Positions 1 to 5,610 of a stretch of 5,719 nucleotides of DNA are shown here, piece after piece (the stretch's first letter is position 1; each line of letters opens with the position of its first letter). Under the pieces are notes generated by a model, which did not search any database, was not told the origin of the DNA, and saw only the letters and a program-made list of their open reading frames with translations. The stretch comes from Leptolyngbya sp. SIO4C5 (lineage in GTDB: Bacteria; Cyanobacteriota; Cyanobacteriia; Phormidesmidales; Phormidesmidaceae), in NCBI GenBank assembly GCA_010671965.1, contig JAAHIC010000329.1, positions 1 through 5,719 of the forward strand, in the 5' to 3' direction. A program made the translations under genes and the position numbers.

Positions 1-68
1 GCTAGGCGGTCTGGTACTTGAGAGCTTGGTTGTAGCAGCGATAGGCTTCATTTATCTGACCGCCTAGC
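1..68. repeat. 11-bp perfect inverted repeat around a 46-bp loop
   Basis: GCTAGGCGGTC (1-11) is repeated as its exact reverse complement GACCGCCTAGC (58-68). The left arm starts at the window edge, so the repeat may be longer. The segment can be read two ways. On the minus strand, 67 down to 2 encodes about 21 residues ending in a TPR-like helix (EAYRCYNQALKYQ) and a TAG stop, but another in-frame stop sits at 68-70, so it cannot be an intact gene. On the plus strand, 2-67 is open from the window edge to a TAG and encodes a hydrophobic tail (LVVAAIGFIYLTA) that could be the last membrane helix of a truncated upstream gene. I cannot decide between these readings and call neither as a gene. Confidence 0.5.
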
Positions 69-96
69 TAGAGCTGGGGTTTGACCTAGAATCTGC

Positions 97-127
97 GCTG
101 CGGGACTGCTTTAGGCAGTCCCGCAGC
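97..127. terminator. strong GC-rich hairpin, possible terminator or boundary element
   Basis: GCTGCGGGACTGC (97-109) pairs perfectly with GCAGTCCCGCAGC (115-127) around the 5-nt loop TTTAG. A second, outer 7-bp arm pair (GGGTTTG 77-83 with CAAACCC 134-140) encloses it. No T-tract follows on either strand, so this is not a textbook Rho-independent terminator. Cyanobacterial terminators often lack a U-run, and the site lies between whatever ends left of position 70 and the first gene here, so a terminator or insulating role is plausible. The structure is directly visible; the function is inferred. Confidence 0.45.
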
Positions 128-266
128 CTGCCCCAAACCCGGTATGCTGCAAAAGATGAGTACTGCTGAGAGGTCGTGGTTACGGTGACTGTAAAGCCAA
201 TCGCTACCGAAGCTGCCTATTGGCTCAATTTTGGTATGTTTTTTCTGGCGCGATCGCCCCAAGCTA

Positions 267-656
267 ATGTCCCTTCGTCTCAATTTGGCTGTCAACGGCA
301 CCCTGATGCGCGGTTTAGCGCTGAATAAAAATCTGCTTGCTGTTGATGCTGAGTTTGTACGGGAAGCGAAAACAGAAGCGGTCTATCGGCTGTGGTCAAT
401 CGCAGATCAGTATCCGGCGATGCAGCGAGTGGCAGCAGGCGGCGTGGCGATCGCGGTGGAGGTGTGGGCTGTTCCCCCAGCCGGGTTGGGTCAAATTTTG
501 CTGCAGGAGCCGCCGGGGCTGGCGATTGGTAAGGTCAAGCTGGCAGATGGCGAGATCGTGCTTGGAGTGATCGGAGAAGCGATCGCCTGTGCTGGACACC
601 TAGAAATTACTCAGTTTGGCGGCTGGCGGGCCTATATAGACTCGCTGCCAACCTGA
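267..656 (+). CDS. stand-alone allophanate hydrolase C-terminal-domain-like protein (gamma-glutamylcyclotransferase-like fold)
   Basis: A 129-residue protein matching the C-terminal domain of allophanate hydrolase (AtzF/DUR1,2 type) but with no amidase domain attached. Visible marks are the N-terminal loop VNGTLMRG (residues 9-16), FVREAKTEAVYRL (30-42), GGVAIAVEVWAVP (58-70), KLADGEI (91-97) and the terminal FGGWRAYI (117-124). In allophanate hydrolase this domain follows the amidase and has been assigned decarboxylation of the carboxylated intermediate; whether the free-standing version does this is unknown. No signal peptide or membrane segment is seen, so it should be cytoplasmic. The start is ATG 267: a TTG at 231 would add 12 residues unlike the family, and homology begins right after residue 1. 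No good Shine-Dalgarno precedes it. It is first in a rightward set, 56 bp before the deaminase. A divergent relative lies at 2313-2711. Confidence 0.85.
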   Translation: MSLRLNLAVNGTLMRGLALNKNLLAVDAEFVREAKTEAVYRLWSIADQYPAMQRVAAGGVAIAVEVWAVPPAGLGQILLQEPPGLAIGKVKLADGEIVLGVIGEAIACAGHLEITQFGGWRAYIDSLPT

Positions 657-702
657 GCGCTTGGTTCTGAGCAACTATCCGCGTAAGCTGGAAAAAATTC
701 TC

Positions 703-705
703 AGG
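703..705 (+). promoter_or_regulatory. Shine-Dalgarno element fixing the deaminase start
   Basis: AGG seven bases before ATG 713. This favours 713 over the in-frame GTG at 707, which would overlap the spacer and add only two residues. Confidence 0.45.
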
Positions 706-712
706 TGTGACC

Positions 713-1189
713 ATGCCTCAACCCAATCCAGAGTTTATGCAGGCGGCGATCGCCCTCTCGCTGGAAAGTATTCGCCACGGTGACGGTGGCCCTTATGGGG
801 CCGTGGTGGTGAAAGAGGGGAAAATCATCGGGCGCGGCATGAATCAGGTGGCGCCGCTAAAAGATCCCACGGCCCACGCCGAAATGCTGGCGATTCGGCA
901 AGCCTGTCAGCAGCTACAGCACTGGCAGCTTCAGGGCTGTGAGCTGTATACGAGCTGTGAACCTTGTCCAATGTGCATGGCGACAATCTATTGGGCCAAG
1001 CTCGACCGGGTTTACTATGCTAACTCCAAAGAAGATGCCAGCGACTATGGCTTCAACAGCGGCACGATTTATGAGCAGATAGCGCTGCCGATTTCTGAGC
1101 GATCGCTGCCGATGAGTCAGCTAATGCAGGACAAAGCCGTGGCTGCGTTTAAAGAATGGGCCAACAAGACCGATAAGCTTACCTATTAG
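713..1189 (+). CDS. guaD: guanine deaminase-like enzyme (GuaD family, cytidine deaminase superfamily)
   Basis: A 158-residue zinc-dependent deaminase, matching the roughly 156 residues of Bacillus subtilis GuaD. GuaD hydrolyses guanine to xanthine plus ammonia in the cytoplasm. The zinc site is complete: DPTAHAEM supplies His55 and the proton-shuttling Glu57, and YTSCEPCPMC supplies Cys82 and Cys85. The N-terminal GGPYGAVVV and the YWA following the second motif are also GuaD-like rather than TadA-like. The chain ends in tyrosine, as in B. subtilis GuaD, where the swapped C-terminal segment covers the neighbouring active site. Oddity: after Gly-Phe (residues 113-114) the sequence reads Asn-Ser, where I recall Asp-Asp in B. 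subtilis GuaD and plant guanosine deaminase, so exact substrate is open. It lies 56 bp after the preceding gene and 93 bp before the formamidase, all on one strand. Family assignment is firm; guanine as substrate is likely, not proven. Confidence 0.85.
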   Translation: MPQPNPEFMQAAIALSLESIRHGDGGPYGAVVVKEGKIIGRGMNQVAPLKDPTAHAEMLAIRQACQQLQHWQLQGCELYTSCEPCPMCMATIYWAKLDRVYYANSKEDASDYGFNSGTIYEQIALPISERSLPMSQLMQDKAVAAFKEWANKTDKLTY

Positions 1190-1270
1190 CGCTTTTTGGC
1201 GATCGCTACCGCATAGCAGATAACAGAATTGTGGCTGCAGACATGGTTTGCTGAAGCCGTTGATTTTTAT

Positions 1271-1274
1271 GAGG
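1271..1274 (+). promoter_or_regulatory. Shine-Dalgarno element fixing the formamidase start
   Basis: GAGG ends eight bases before ATG 1283. It decides the start against the in-frame TTG at 1229, which would add 18 residues with no family counterpart. Confidence 0.6.
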
Positions 1275-1282
1275 CAGTGGCT

Positions 1283-2305
1283 ATGAGCGGTTTGGGCGGT
1301 CTGAATAAAACGCCAAATGGGGTAGTGCTCGGTATGGTGCAGCTCCAGCTACCCAACGTAGTCACGCCTGAGCATCTCGCAGCTCAGACCCAGCGTATTT
1401 GCGATATGGTCGCGAAGGCCCGCCGCAACATGCCGACGATGGATCTGGTGGTGTTTCCAGAGTATGCGCTGCACGGCCTTTCAATGGATACCAATCCCGA
1501 CATCATGTGTCGCTTAGATGGGCCGGAGGTCACGGCCTTTCGCCAAGCCTGCCGCGACCATCAAATCTGGGGCTGCTTTTCCATCATGGAATACAACCCC
1601 CTCGGTAATCCTTATAACAGCGGCCTGATTATTGACGACCAGGGAGAGCTGAAGCTGTATTACCGGAAGCTACACCCGTGGGTGCCCGTCGAACCTTGGG
1701 AACCCGGTAATCTAGGCATTCCTGTCTGTGAAGGGCCAAACGGCAGCACCCTAGCCCTGATTATCTGTCACGACGGTATGTTCCCAGAAATGGCGCGAGA
1801 ATGTGCCTACAAGGGAGCGGAAATCATGATTCGCACAGCGGGCTACACGGCTCCCATTCGCCACTCCTGGCAGATCACCAACCAGGCTAATGCTTTCTGC
1901 AACCTGATCGTGACGGCCTCTGTCTGTATGTGCGGTACGGACGGCACTTTTGACTCGATGGGCGAAGGCATGATTATCAACTTTGACGGCACGCCTCTGG
2001 CAACGGGCAGTCATCGCCCCGACGAAATTATTACCGCCGAGGTGCGTCCCGACTTGGTACGCGAAGCCCGCCAGCACTGGAGCGTGGAAAACAATATTTA
2101 CCAGTTTGGTCACCGGGGGTACGTGGCGGTCAAAGACGGTGCCCAAGACTGTCCCTATACCTATATGAAGGATTTGGTCAACGGTAGCTATCGTTTGCCC
2201 TGGGAAGATCAGGTAGTCTATACCGACGGCACCTCTTGCGGCTTCCTGGCTCCAACCCGCGAGTATCAGGGGGAAGAACTCCCCTCTGAACCTGCCAAAG
2301 TCTAG
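1283..2305 (+). CDS. amiF: formamidase (nitrilase superfamily, AmiF type)
   Basis: A 340-residue cytoplasmic amidase expected to hydrolyse formamide to formate and ammonia. Nitrilase-superfamily catalytic residues are all present: Glu60 in VVFPEY, Lys129 in YYRKL, Glu137 in VEPW and the nucleophile Cys162 in IICHDG. They match Glu60, Lys133, Glu141 and Cys166 of Helicobacter pylori AmiF with a constant four-residue offset after the first. Formamidase rather than aliphatic amidase AmiE is indicated by EPGNLGIPVCEGP, CHDGMFPEMAREC (AmiE has CDDGNYPE), the N-terminal SGLGGLNKTPNG and the C-terminal YRLPWED. Length agrees with the family (about 334). The start at ATG 1283 is set by a GAGG eight bases upstream. 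It follows the deaminase by 93 bp without an evident promoter, so co-transcription is likely. Its stop is 7 bp from the stop of the convergent gene on the other strand, leaving no room for a conventional terminator. Confidence 0.93.
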   Translation: MSGLGGLNKTPNGVVLGMVQLQLPNVVTPEHLAAQTQRICDMVAKARRNMPTMDLVVFPEYALHGLSMDTNPDIMCRLDGPEVTAFRQACRDHQIWGCFSIMEYNPLGNPYNSGLIIDDQGELKLYYRKLHPWVPVEPWEPGNLGIPVCEGPNGSTLALIICHDGMFPEMARECAYKGAEIMIRTAGYTAPIRHSWQITNQANAFCNLIVTASVCMCGTDGTFDSMGEGMIINFDGTPLATGSHRPDEIITAEVRPDLVREARQHWSVENNIYQFGHRGYVAVKDGAQDCPYTYMKDLVNGSYRLPWEDQVVYTDGTSCGFLAPTREYQGEELPSEPAKV

Positions 2306-2312
2306 GTAGAAC

Positions 2313-2711
2313 CTATTCTGCTGCCGCTTTGTAAGCCGCCCAGCCGCCGTGGTGAGAAATATCGGGCCAGCTGTTTTCCTCGATTAGCGTTTGGGGATAG
2401 AGAAAGGCGATCGCGCTGTCGCCGTCTGCTAGCTCGATTGCTTCGGGGTACATGTGAGGCGGCTCGTTTTCTTTTAAATACTCGTACTGCTCAGCCGTCA
2501 TCTCGTAGAGTTCGCCGGGAATGGCAATACCGTTGGCCTCGGTGGCATAGATACCGGGGTGCCAGCCGTTGCCGACTGAGTGCAGGCGATATTTAGCAGC
2601 GGTTTGGGCCGGACGGACAAAAGTAGCAGACTGGAGATTTTGGTGGTCGGGCTGGCCGCGCAGGGCAGAACCGCAGATGAATACGAGCTTGGAATCGTCA
2701 GAACGGGTCAT
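2313..2711 (-). CDS. second allophanate hydrolase C-terminal-like / gamma-glutamylcyclotransferase-fold protein
   Basis: A 132-residue cytoplasmic protein with no signal or membrane segment. It resembles the product at 267-656 across its full length: FICGSALRGQ (residues 11-20) for VNGTLMRG, FVRPAQTAAKYRL (31-43), GIAIPGELYEM (61-71), EPPHMYPEAIELADGD (83-98) and DISHHGGWAAY (117-127). The glycine-rich N-terminal loop and the GELYE strand are typical of the gamma-glutamylcyclotransferase fold, and the Gly-Gly-Trp-x-Ala-Tyr ending is typical of allophanate hydrolase C-terminal domains. It lacks the amidase domain. ATG 2711 lies in the palindrome TATCTAGATA and has no clear Shine-Dalgarno. It is convergent with the formamidase gene and divergent from the transporter, sharing the 2712-3038 intergenic region with it. 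Reaction unknown; a role with a carbamate or allophanate-like intermediate is inferred from the fold. Confidence 0.82.
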   Translation of the reverse strand: MTRSDDSKLVFICGSALRGQPDHQNLQSATFVRPAQTAAKYRLHSVGNGWHPGIYATEANGIAIPGELYEMTAEQYEYLKENEPPHMYPEAIELADGDSAIAFLYPQTLIEENSWPDISHHGGWAAYKAAAE

Positions 2712-2844
2712 ATCTAGATAAAGCGGGGGCGAATGGATGAGTGGCTAGTTGAGCTAGCTTTTGGACAATTCACCCTACTGTACTGGGAGAGATTGAAAAT
2801 CGCATCTAGATGTAAAGAATCCTCAGTTCGCATCAGCTCGAAAA

Positions 2845-2858
2845 GTATAGAGAGATAC
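2845..2858 (+). promoter_or_regulatory. NtcA binding site (GTA-N8-TAC)
   Basis: GTATAGAGAGATAC fits the NtcA consensus GTA-N8-TAC exactly and is flanked by A on both sides. The spacing of 22 bases to a downstream -10-like hexamer falls in the 20-24 range of class II NtcA-activated cyanobacterial promoters. The site lies 180 bp before the chosen ATPase start. NtcA activates nitrogen-assimilation genes when 2-oxoglutarate is high, which suits this gene set. The match is visible; binding is inferred. Confidence 0.7.
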
Positions 2859-2880
2859 AGTAACCTCTAGTTCAAGACTT

Positions 2881-2886
2881 TATGAA
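2881..2886 (+). promoter_or_regulatory. -10 element of the NtcA-type promoter
   Basis: TATGAA matches TATAAT at four of six positions and starts 23 bases after the last base of the NtcA box (22-base gap). Transcription would begin near 2893, giving a leader of about 145 nt before the ATPase. Moderate match, supported mainly by spacing. Confidence 0.5.
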
Positions 2887-3026
2887 TGAACAGAACCAGT
2901 TATCCAGGGGCGACAGCCAGGGATCTCGCGATTAGTTGAAACCTCGTCAAGTGTGTAAGTCCTAACTCGTGTTCGATCTTTGCAGTGCCTGTTTGCCATA
3001 GAGGTTTGATGAGTGGGGCGATCGCT

Positions 3027-3031
3027 AGGAG
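3027..3031 (+). promoter_or_regulatory. Shine-Dalgarno element fixing the ATPase start
   Basis: AGGAG seven bases before ATG 3039 is an optimal ribosome binding site. It favours 3039 over ATG 3009, which has GAGG only four bases upstream, and over GTG 2985. Confidence 0.65.
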
Positions 3032-3038
3032 CCAATCT

Positions 3039-4208
3039 ATGCAAGAGACTAAATCAATCTCGGCCCCGGTCGCTGATTCAGAACCGGGCCTACCTGCTGT
3101 TCAGGCCAAGGGAGTGACGCTACAGTCTGTGACTAAGCGCTACGGCCCGGTGACTGCGGTTGAAAATCTGACCTTACACATCCCGGCCGGATCTTACTGC
3201 TGCCTGCTGGGGCCCAGCGGCTGCGGCAAGACGACGACCATGCGCATGATTGCTGGCCACGAGGAAATCACTCAGGGGGATATTTTCATTGGGGAGACTC
3301 GCATCAATGACCTGCCACCGGCCAAGCGCAACACGGCCATGATGTTTCAGAATTATGCTCTGTTTCCTCATAAAACCGTTTGGCAAAATGTGGACTTTGG
3401 CCTGAAGATGCGAGGTCTGTCAAAAGCCGGGCGGCAGCCGCGCGTGCAGGAAATGTTGGAAACTGTGGGACTGAGTCAGTTTAGCGATCGCAAGCCGCAT
3501 ATGCTGAGCGGCGGCCAGCAGCAGCGGGTGGCTCTGGCGCGGGCTTTGGTGACGCGGCCCCAGGTCTTGCTGCTAGATGAGCCGCTGAGTGCTTTGGACG
3601 AGTCACTGCGGGTGAAAACGCGGGGAGAGCTGCGCAAGCTACAGAGGCAGTTTGGTATGACCTTTATTCAGGTCACCCACAATCAGGATGAAGCTTATGC
3701 CCTGGCCGATCAGATCGTAGTGATGGATCACGGTCGTATTGATCAGGTGGGAACGCCTCAGGAAATTTTTGCTAAGCCCATTTCTCAGTTTGTGGCCTAC
3801 TTTACCGGGGATAACAATATTTTTCAGGGAGAGGTCAGCCGGGTGGTCAAAGATACCCAGGGCTATCTAATTCAGCTAGCGGTGGAGGGCTTAGGAAAAC
3901 TGCTGTGTCGCGGCGACTTTGCCCAGACGGGCACGCAGGCGGCCTGCTGCATTCGGGCGGATCATCTGCAACTGCGATCGCTGCCGCTAACCTCAGAGCC
4001 GATGCCTGCTACCAATCGCCTCACGGCTAAAATTACCGCCATTGAGTTTACCGGCTACATTACCCGCGTCTCCCTGATTGTGGAGAAAACTGGGGCCGAA
4101 ATGTTGTACAAATCTCGCACTACTGACCTAATTGAGACACCGCTAGCCGAGGGGCAGGTTGTCTCAGTTGAATGGTCGGCTGAAGACTGCGTTTTCCTAG
4201 CTCACTAG
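3039..4208 (+). CDS. ABC transporter ATP-binding protein, PotA-like (spermidine/putrescine-type importer family)
   Basis: A 389-residue ATPase that would power an importer from the inner face of the membrane. Motifs, numbered from ATG 3039: Walker A GPSGCGKTT (58-66), Q-loop Gln104 in FQNYALFP, signature LSGGQQQR (156-163), Walker B LLLDEP (177-182), D-loop SALD (184-187) and switch His214. The switch region reads THNQDEA where PotA and MalK relatives usually have THDQEEA. A C-terminal TOBE-type beta domain occupies about 260-389, as in PotA and CysA. About 25 extra residues precede the first strand. The start is set by AGGAG seven bases before ATG 3039. It is led by the NtcA-type promoter and followed 72 bp later by the matching binding protein. 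The permeases are not in the window. Family is certain; the transported compound is not, so I give no pot symbol. Confidence 0.93.
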   Translation: MQETKSISAPVADSEPGLPAVQAKGVTLQSVTKRYGPVTAVENLTLHIPAGSYCCLLGPSGCGKTTTMRMIAGHEEITQGDIFIGETRINDLPPAKRNTAMMFQNYALFPHKTVWQNVDFGLKMRGLSKAGRQPRVQEMLETVGLSQFSDRKPHMLSGGQQQRVALARALVTRPQVLLLDEPLSALDESLRVKTRGELRKLQRQFGMTFIQVTHNQDEAYALADQIVVMDHGRIDQVGTPQEIFAKPISQFVAYFTGDNNIFQGEVSRVVKDTQGYLIQLAVEGLGKLLCRGDFAQTGTQAACCIRADHLQLRSLPLTSEPMPATNRLTAKITAIEFTGYITRVSLIVEKTGAEMLYKSRTTDLIETPLAEGQVVSVEWSAEDCVFLAH

Positions 4209-4280
4209 CTGTTTGCCCCGGCTATCATCAGGTTTGCTGTTCCTACTGTTCACTTACTCGTTCCCGATTTATTCAGCTCT

Positions 4281-5588
4281 ATGACTAAAATCTCGCGTCG
4301 GCAAATGCTCCGGACTGGCCTCGCTGCGGGGGCTTTTATCACGGCCACTCGCTGTAGTTCGGCTCCCAAAGGTACGCCTAATAACCCAGCTCCAGGACCT
4401 CAGGTGAATGCCAACAAAATCCAGGATGTTACCCTGCGACTCATTGGCACAGGCGTCTCGCAGATTAATGAGATCCGCGATCGCGCTCAGGAAGAACTGG
4501 GATTCAAGCTGGAAATGCGGGCGCTGAGTACCGAAGAGAACAATCAAATCGCCATTACTCAGCCCAAGCAGTATGACATTTTTGACGGTGAATATTTCAG
4601 CTTGCCGCTAGTTGTTCCCTCCGGCAACCTACAGCCTGTCGAAGTGAGCCGAATCAGAGACTTTGACAAGATTGTCAGCTTCTTCACCACGGGCAAGTTT
4701 GATGGTATGCCAGTTGAAAACTCCCAGGGAACGGCTCCCTACAAGGTGATGTACCTCACCGGCCCAGATTCCACTGAGTTTTCAGCGACGCCGACGGAGT
4801 ACGTGACGCTGATTCCCTTCCAGTACAACGCCGATACCCTAGGCTATCGTCCCGACTTAGTCACGCGCCCGATTGAGAGTTGGGGGGAGCTGTTTGACGA
4901 GGAGTTTAAGGGCAAGACCTCGATTTTGGATATTCCCTCCATCGGCATTATGGATGCGGCTATGGTAGCGGAAGCCAGGGGGCTAATGTCCTTTGCCGAC
5001 AAGGGCAATATGACCCAGGCGGAAATCGATCAGATTACTGACATTCTGAAGCAGCAAAAGGCAGCGGGTCAGTTCAGAGCTTTCTGGAAGACTTTTGATG
5101 AGTCTGTCAACCTCATGACCTCCGGTGAAGTGGTGTTGCAGTCGATGTGGTCGCCTGCGGTGACTGCCGTCAAGTCTCAGGGCATCGAGTGTATCTATGC
5201 GCCACTGAAAGAAGGCTATCGCGGCTGGGGTGGAGGCGTGGGCCTGTCTCGCAATCTTTCCGGCATTGAGCTGGATGCCGCCTACGAATATCTCAACTGG
5301 ATGCTAGAAGGCTGGGTAGGAGCCTTCCTGGGACGGCAGGGCTACTACAGTGCTGCGCCCGAAAACTCCAAGAAATACATGTCGGAGGCGGAATGGGCTT
5401 TCTGGTATGAAGGCAAGCCTGCGGCTGAAGATATGGTTGATCCCTTCGGTAAAACCCTGGAGAAAGAAGGAGCAATCCGCGACGGTGGCTCGTTCGATGA
5501 ACGCTTCGGCAATATTGTCGTCTGGAACTCAACGATGGATGAGCAGGTCTACCTCGTCCAAAAATGGAATGAGTTTATTGCTTCTTAG
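4281..5588 (+). CDS. ABC transporter substrate-binding protein, PotD-like, with Tat signal
   Basis: A 435-residue periplasmic solute-binding protein of the PotD/PotF group, longer than E. coli PotD (348). The N-terminus has a twin-arginine motif SRRQML (5-10) followed by a short hydrophobic stretch, so folded export through Tat is expected. Cys25 sits where a lipobox cysteine might be, but Arg24 before it is not canonical, so lipidation is doubtful. A Pro/Asn-rich linker (about 28-45) leads to the mature domain. PotD-type landmarks are IPFQYNADTLGY (178-189), WGELFDEEFKGK (201-212), LMTSGEVVLQSMW (278-290) and EGYRGWGGGVGL (311-322). The last lacks the acidic residue that follows the tryptophan in PotD, which argues against a polyamine ligand. 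ATG 4281 has no clear Shine-Dalgarno but places the Tat motif properly. It is 72 bp after the ATPase, on the same strand and probably the same transcript. Confidence 0.9.
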   Translation: MTKISRRQMLRTGLAAGAFITATRCSSAPKGTPNNPAPGPQVNANKIQDVTLRLIGTGVSQINEIRDRAQEELGFKLEMRALSTEENNQIAITQPKQYDIFDGEYFSLPLVVPSGNLQPVEVSRIRDFDKIVSFFTTGKFDGMPVENSQGTAPYKVMYLTGPDSTEFSATPTEYVTLIPFQYNADTLGYRPDLVTRPIESWGELFDEEFKGKTSILDIPSIGIMDAAMVAEARGLMSFADKGNMTQAEIDQITDILKQQKAAGQFRAFWKTFDESVNLMTSGEVVLQSMWSPAVTAVKSQGIECIYAPLKEGYRGWGGGVGLSRNLSGIELDAAYEYLNWMLEGWVGAFLGRQGYYSAAPENSKKYMSEAEWAFWYEGKPAAEDMVDPFGKTLEKEGAIRDGGSFDERFGNIVVWNSTMDEQVYLVQKWNEFIAS

Positions 5589-5610
5589 CGGCGATCGCAG
5601 AATGTCTGAC

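Larger units (their letters stand above)
2712..3038. other. divergent intergenic region with nitrogen-type promoter
   Basis: 327 bp without a gene, between the minus-strand small protein and the plus-strand ABC ATPase. It holds two copies of the 8-bp palindrome ATCTAGAT (2712-2719 and 2804-2811), an NtcA box (2845-2858) with a -10-like hexamer (2881-2886), a HIP1 octamer (3018-3025) and the ATPase ribosome binding site (3027-3031). A short open frame at 2882-2935 overlaps the -10 and is not credible. I see no convincing promoter for the minus-strand gene. Confidence 0.6.
250..5598. repeat. HIP1 octamers GCGATCGC, 12 scattered copies
   Basis: Exact copies start at 250, 447, 579, 746, 1099, 1199, 2407, 3018, 3484, 3974, 4477 and 5591. 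Eight lie wholly inside the called genes and four outside them (250, 1199, 3018, 5591). HIP1 is a hallmark of many cyanobacterial genomes; the density here, about one per 480 bp, is the main evidence for the host group. Confidence 0.9.

Noticed and set aside
191..207. GTA...TAC pair upstream of the first gene as an NtcA box
   Set aside because: The spacer is 11 bases, not 8, and no well-spaced -10 follows.
231..266. TTG-initiated extension of the first small protein (12 extra residues)
   Set aside because: The added residues do not resemble the family, no Shine-Dalgarno precedes it, and homology starts right at ATG 267.
86..301. 71-codon open frame on the minus strand
   Set aside because: It runs through the GC-rich hairpin and into the start of the plus-strand gene. 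Its Arg-rich, low-quality composition matches no family I know.
1229..1282. TTG-initiated extension of the formamidase (18 extra residues)
   Set aside because: ATG 1283 has a well-placed GAGG, and its N-terminus and catalytic numbering fit known formamidases.
1751..2146. 131-codon open frame on the minus strand
   Set aside because: It lies antisense inside the formamidase gene, whose catalytic Cys and C-terminal motifs are encoded there. The minus product shows no recognisable domain.
2882..2935. 17-codon open frame in the transporter leader, possible leader peptide
   Set aside because: Its ATG overlaps the proposed -10 hexamer, so it would lie upstream of the transcription start; it also lacks a ribosome binding site.
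2985..3038. GTG 2985 or ATG 3009 as start of the ABC ATPase
   Set aside because: AGGAG seven bases before ATG 3039 is the best ribosome binding site. ATG 3009 has a weaker, closely spaced GAGG and remains a minor alternative.
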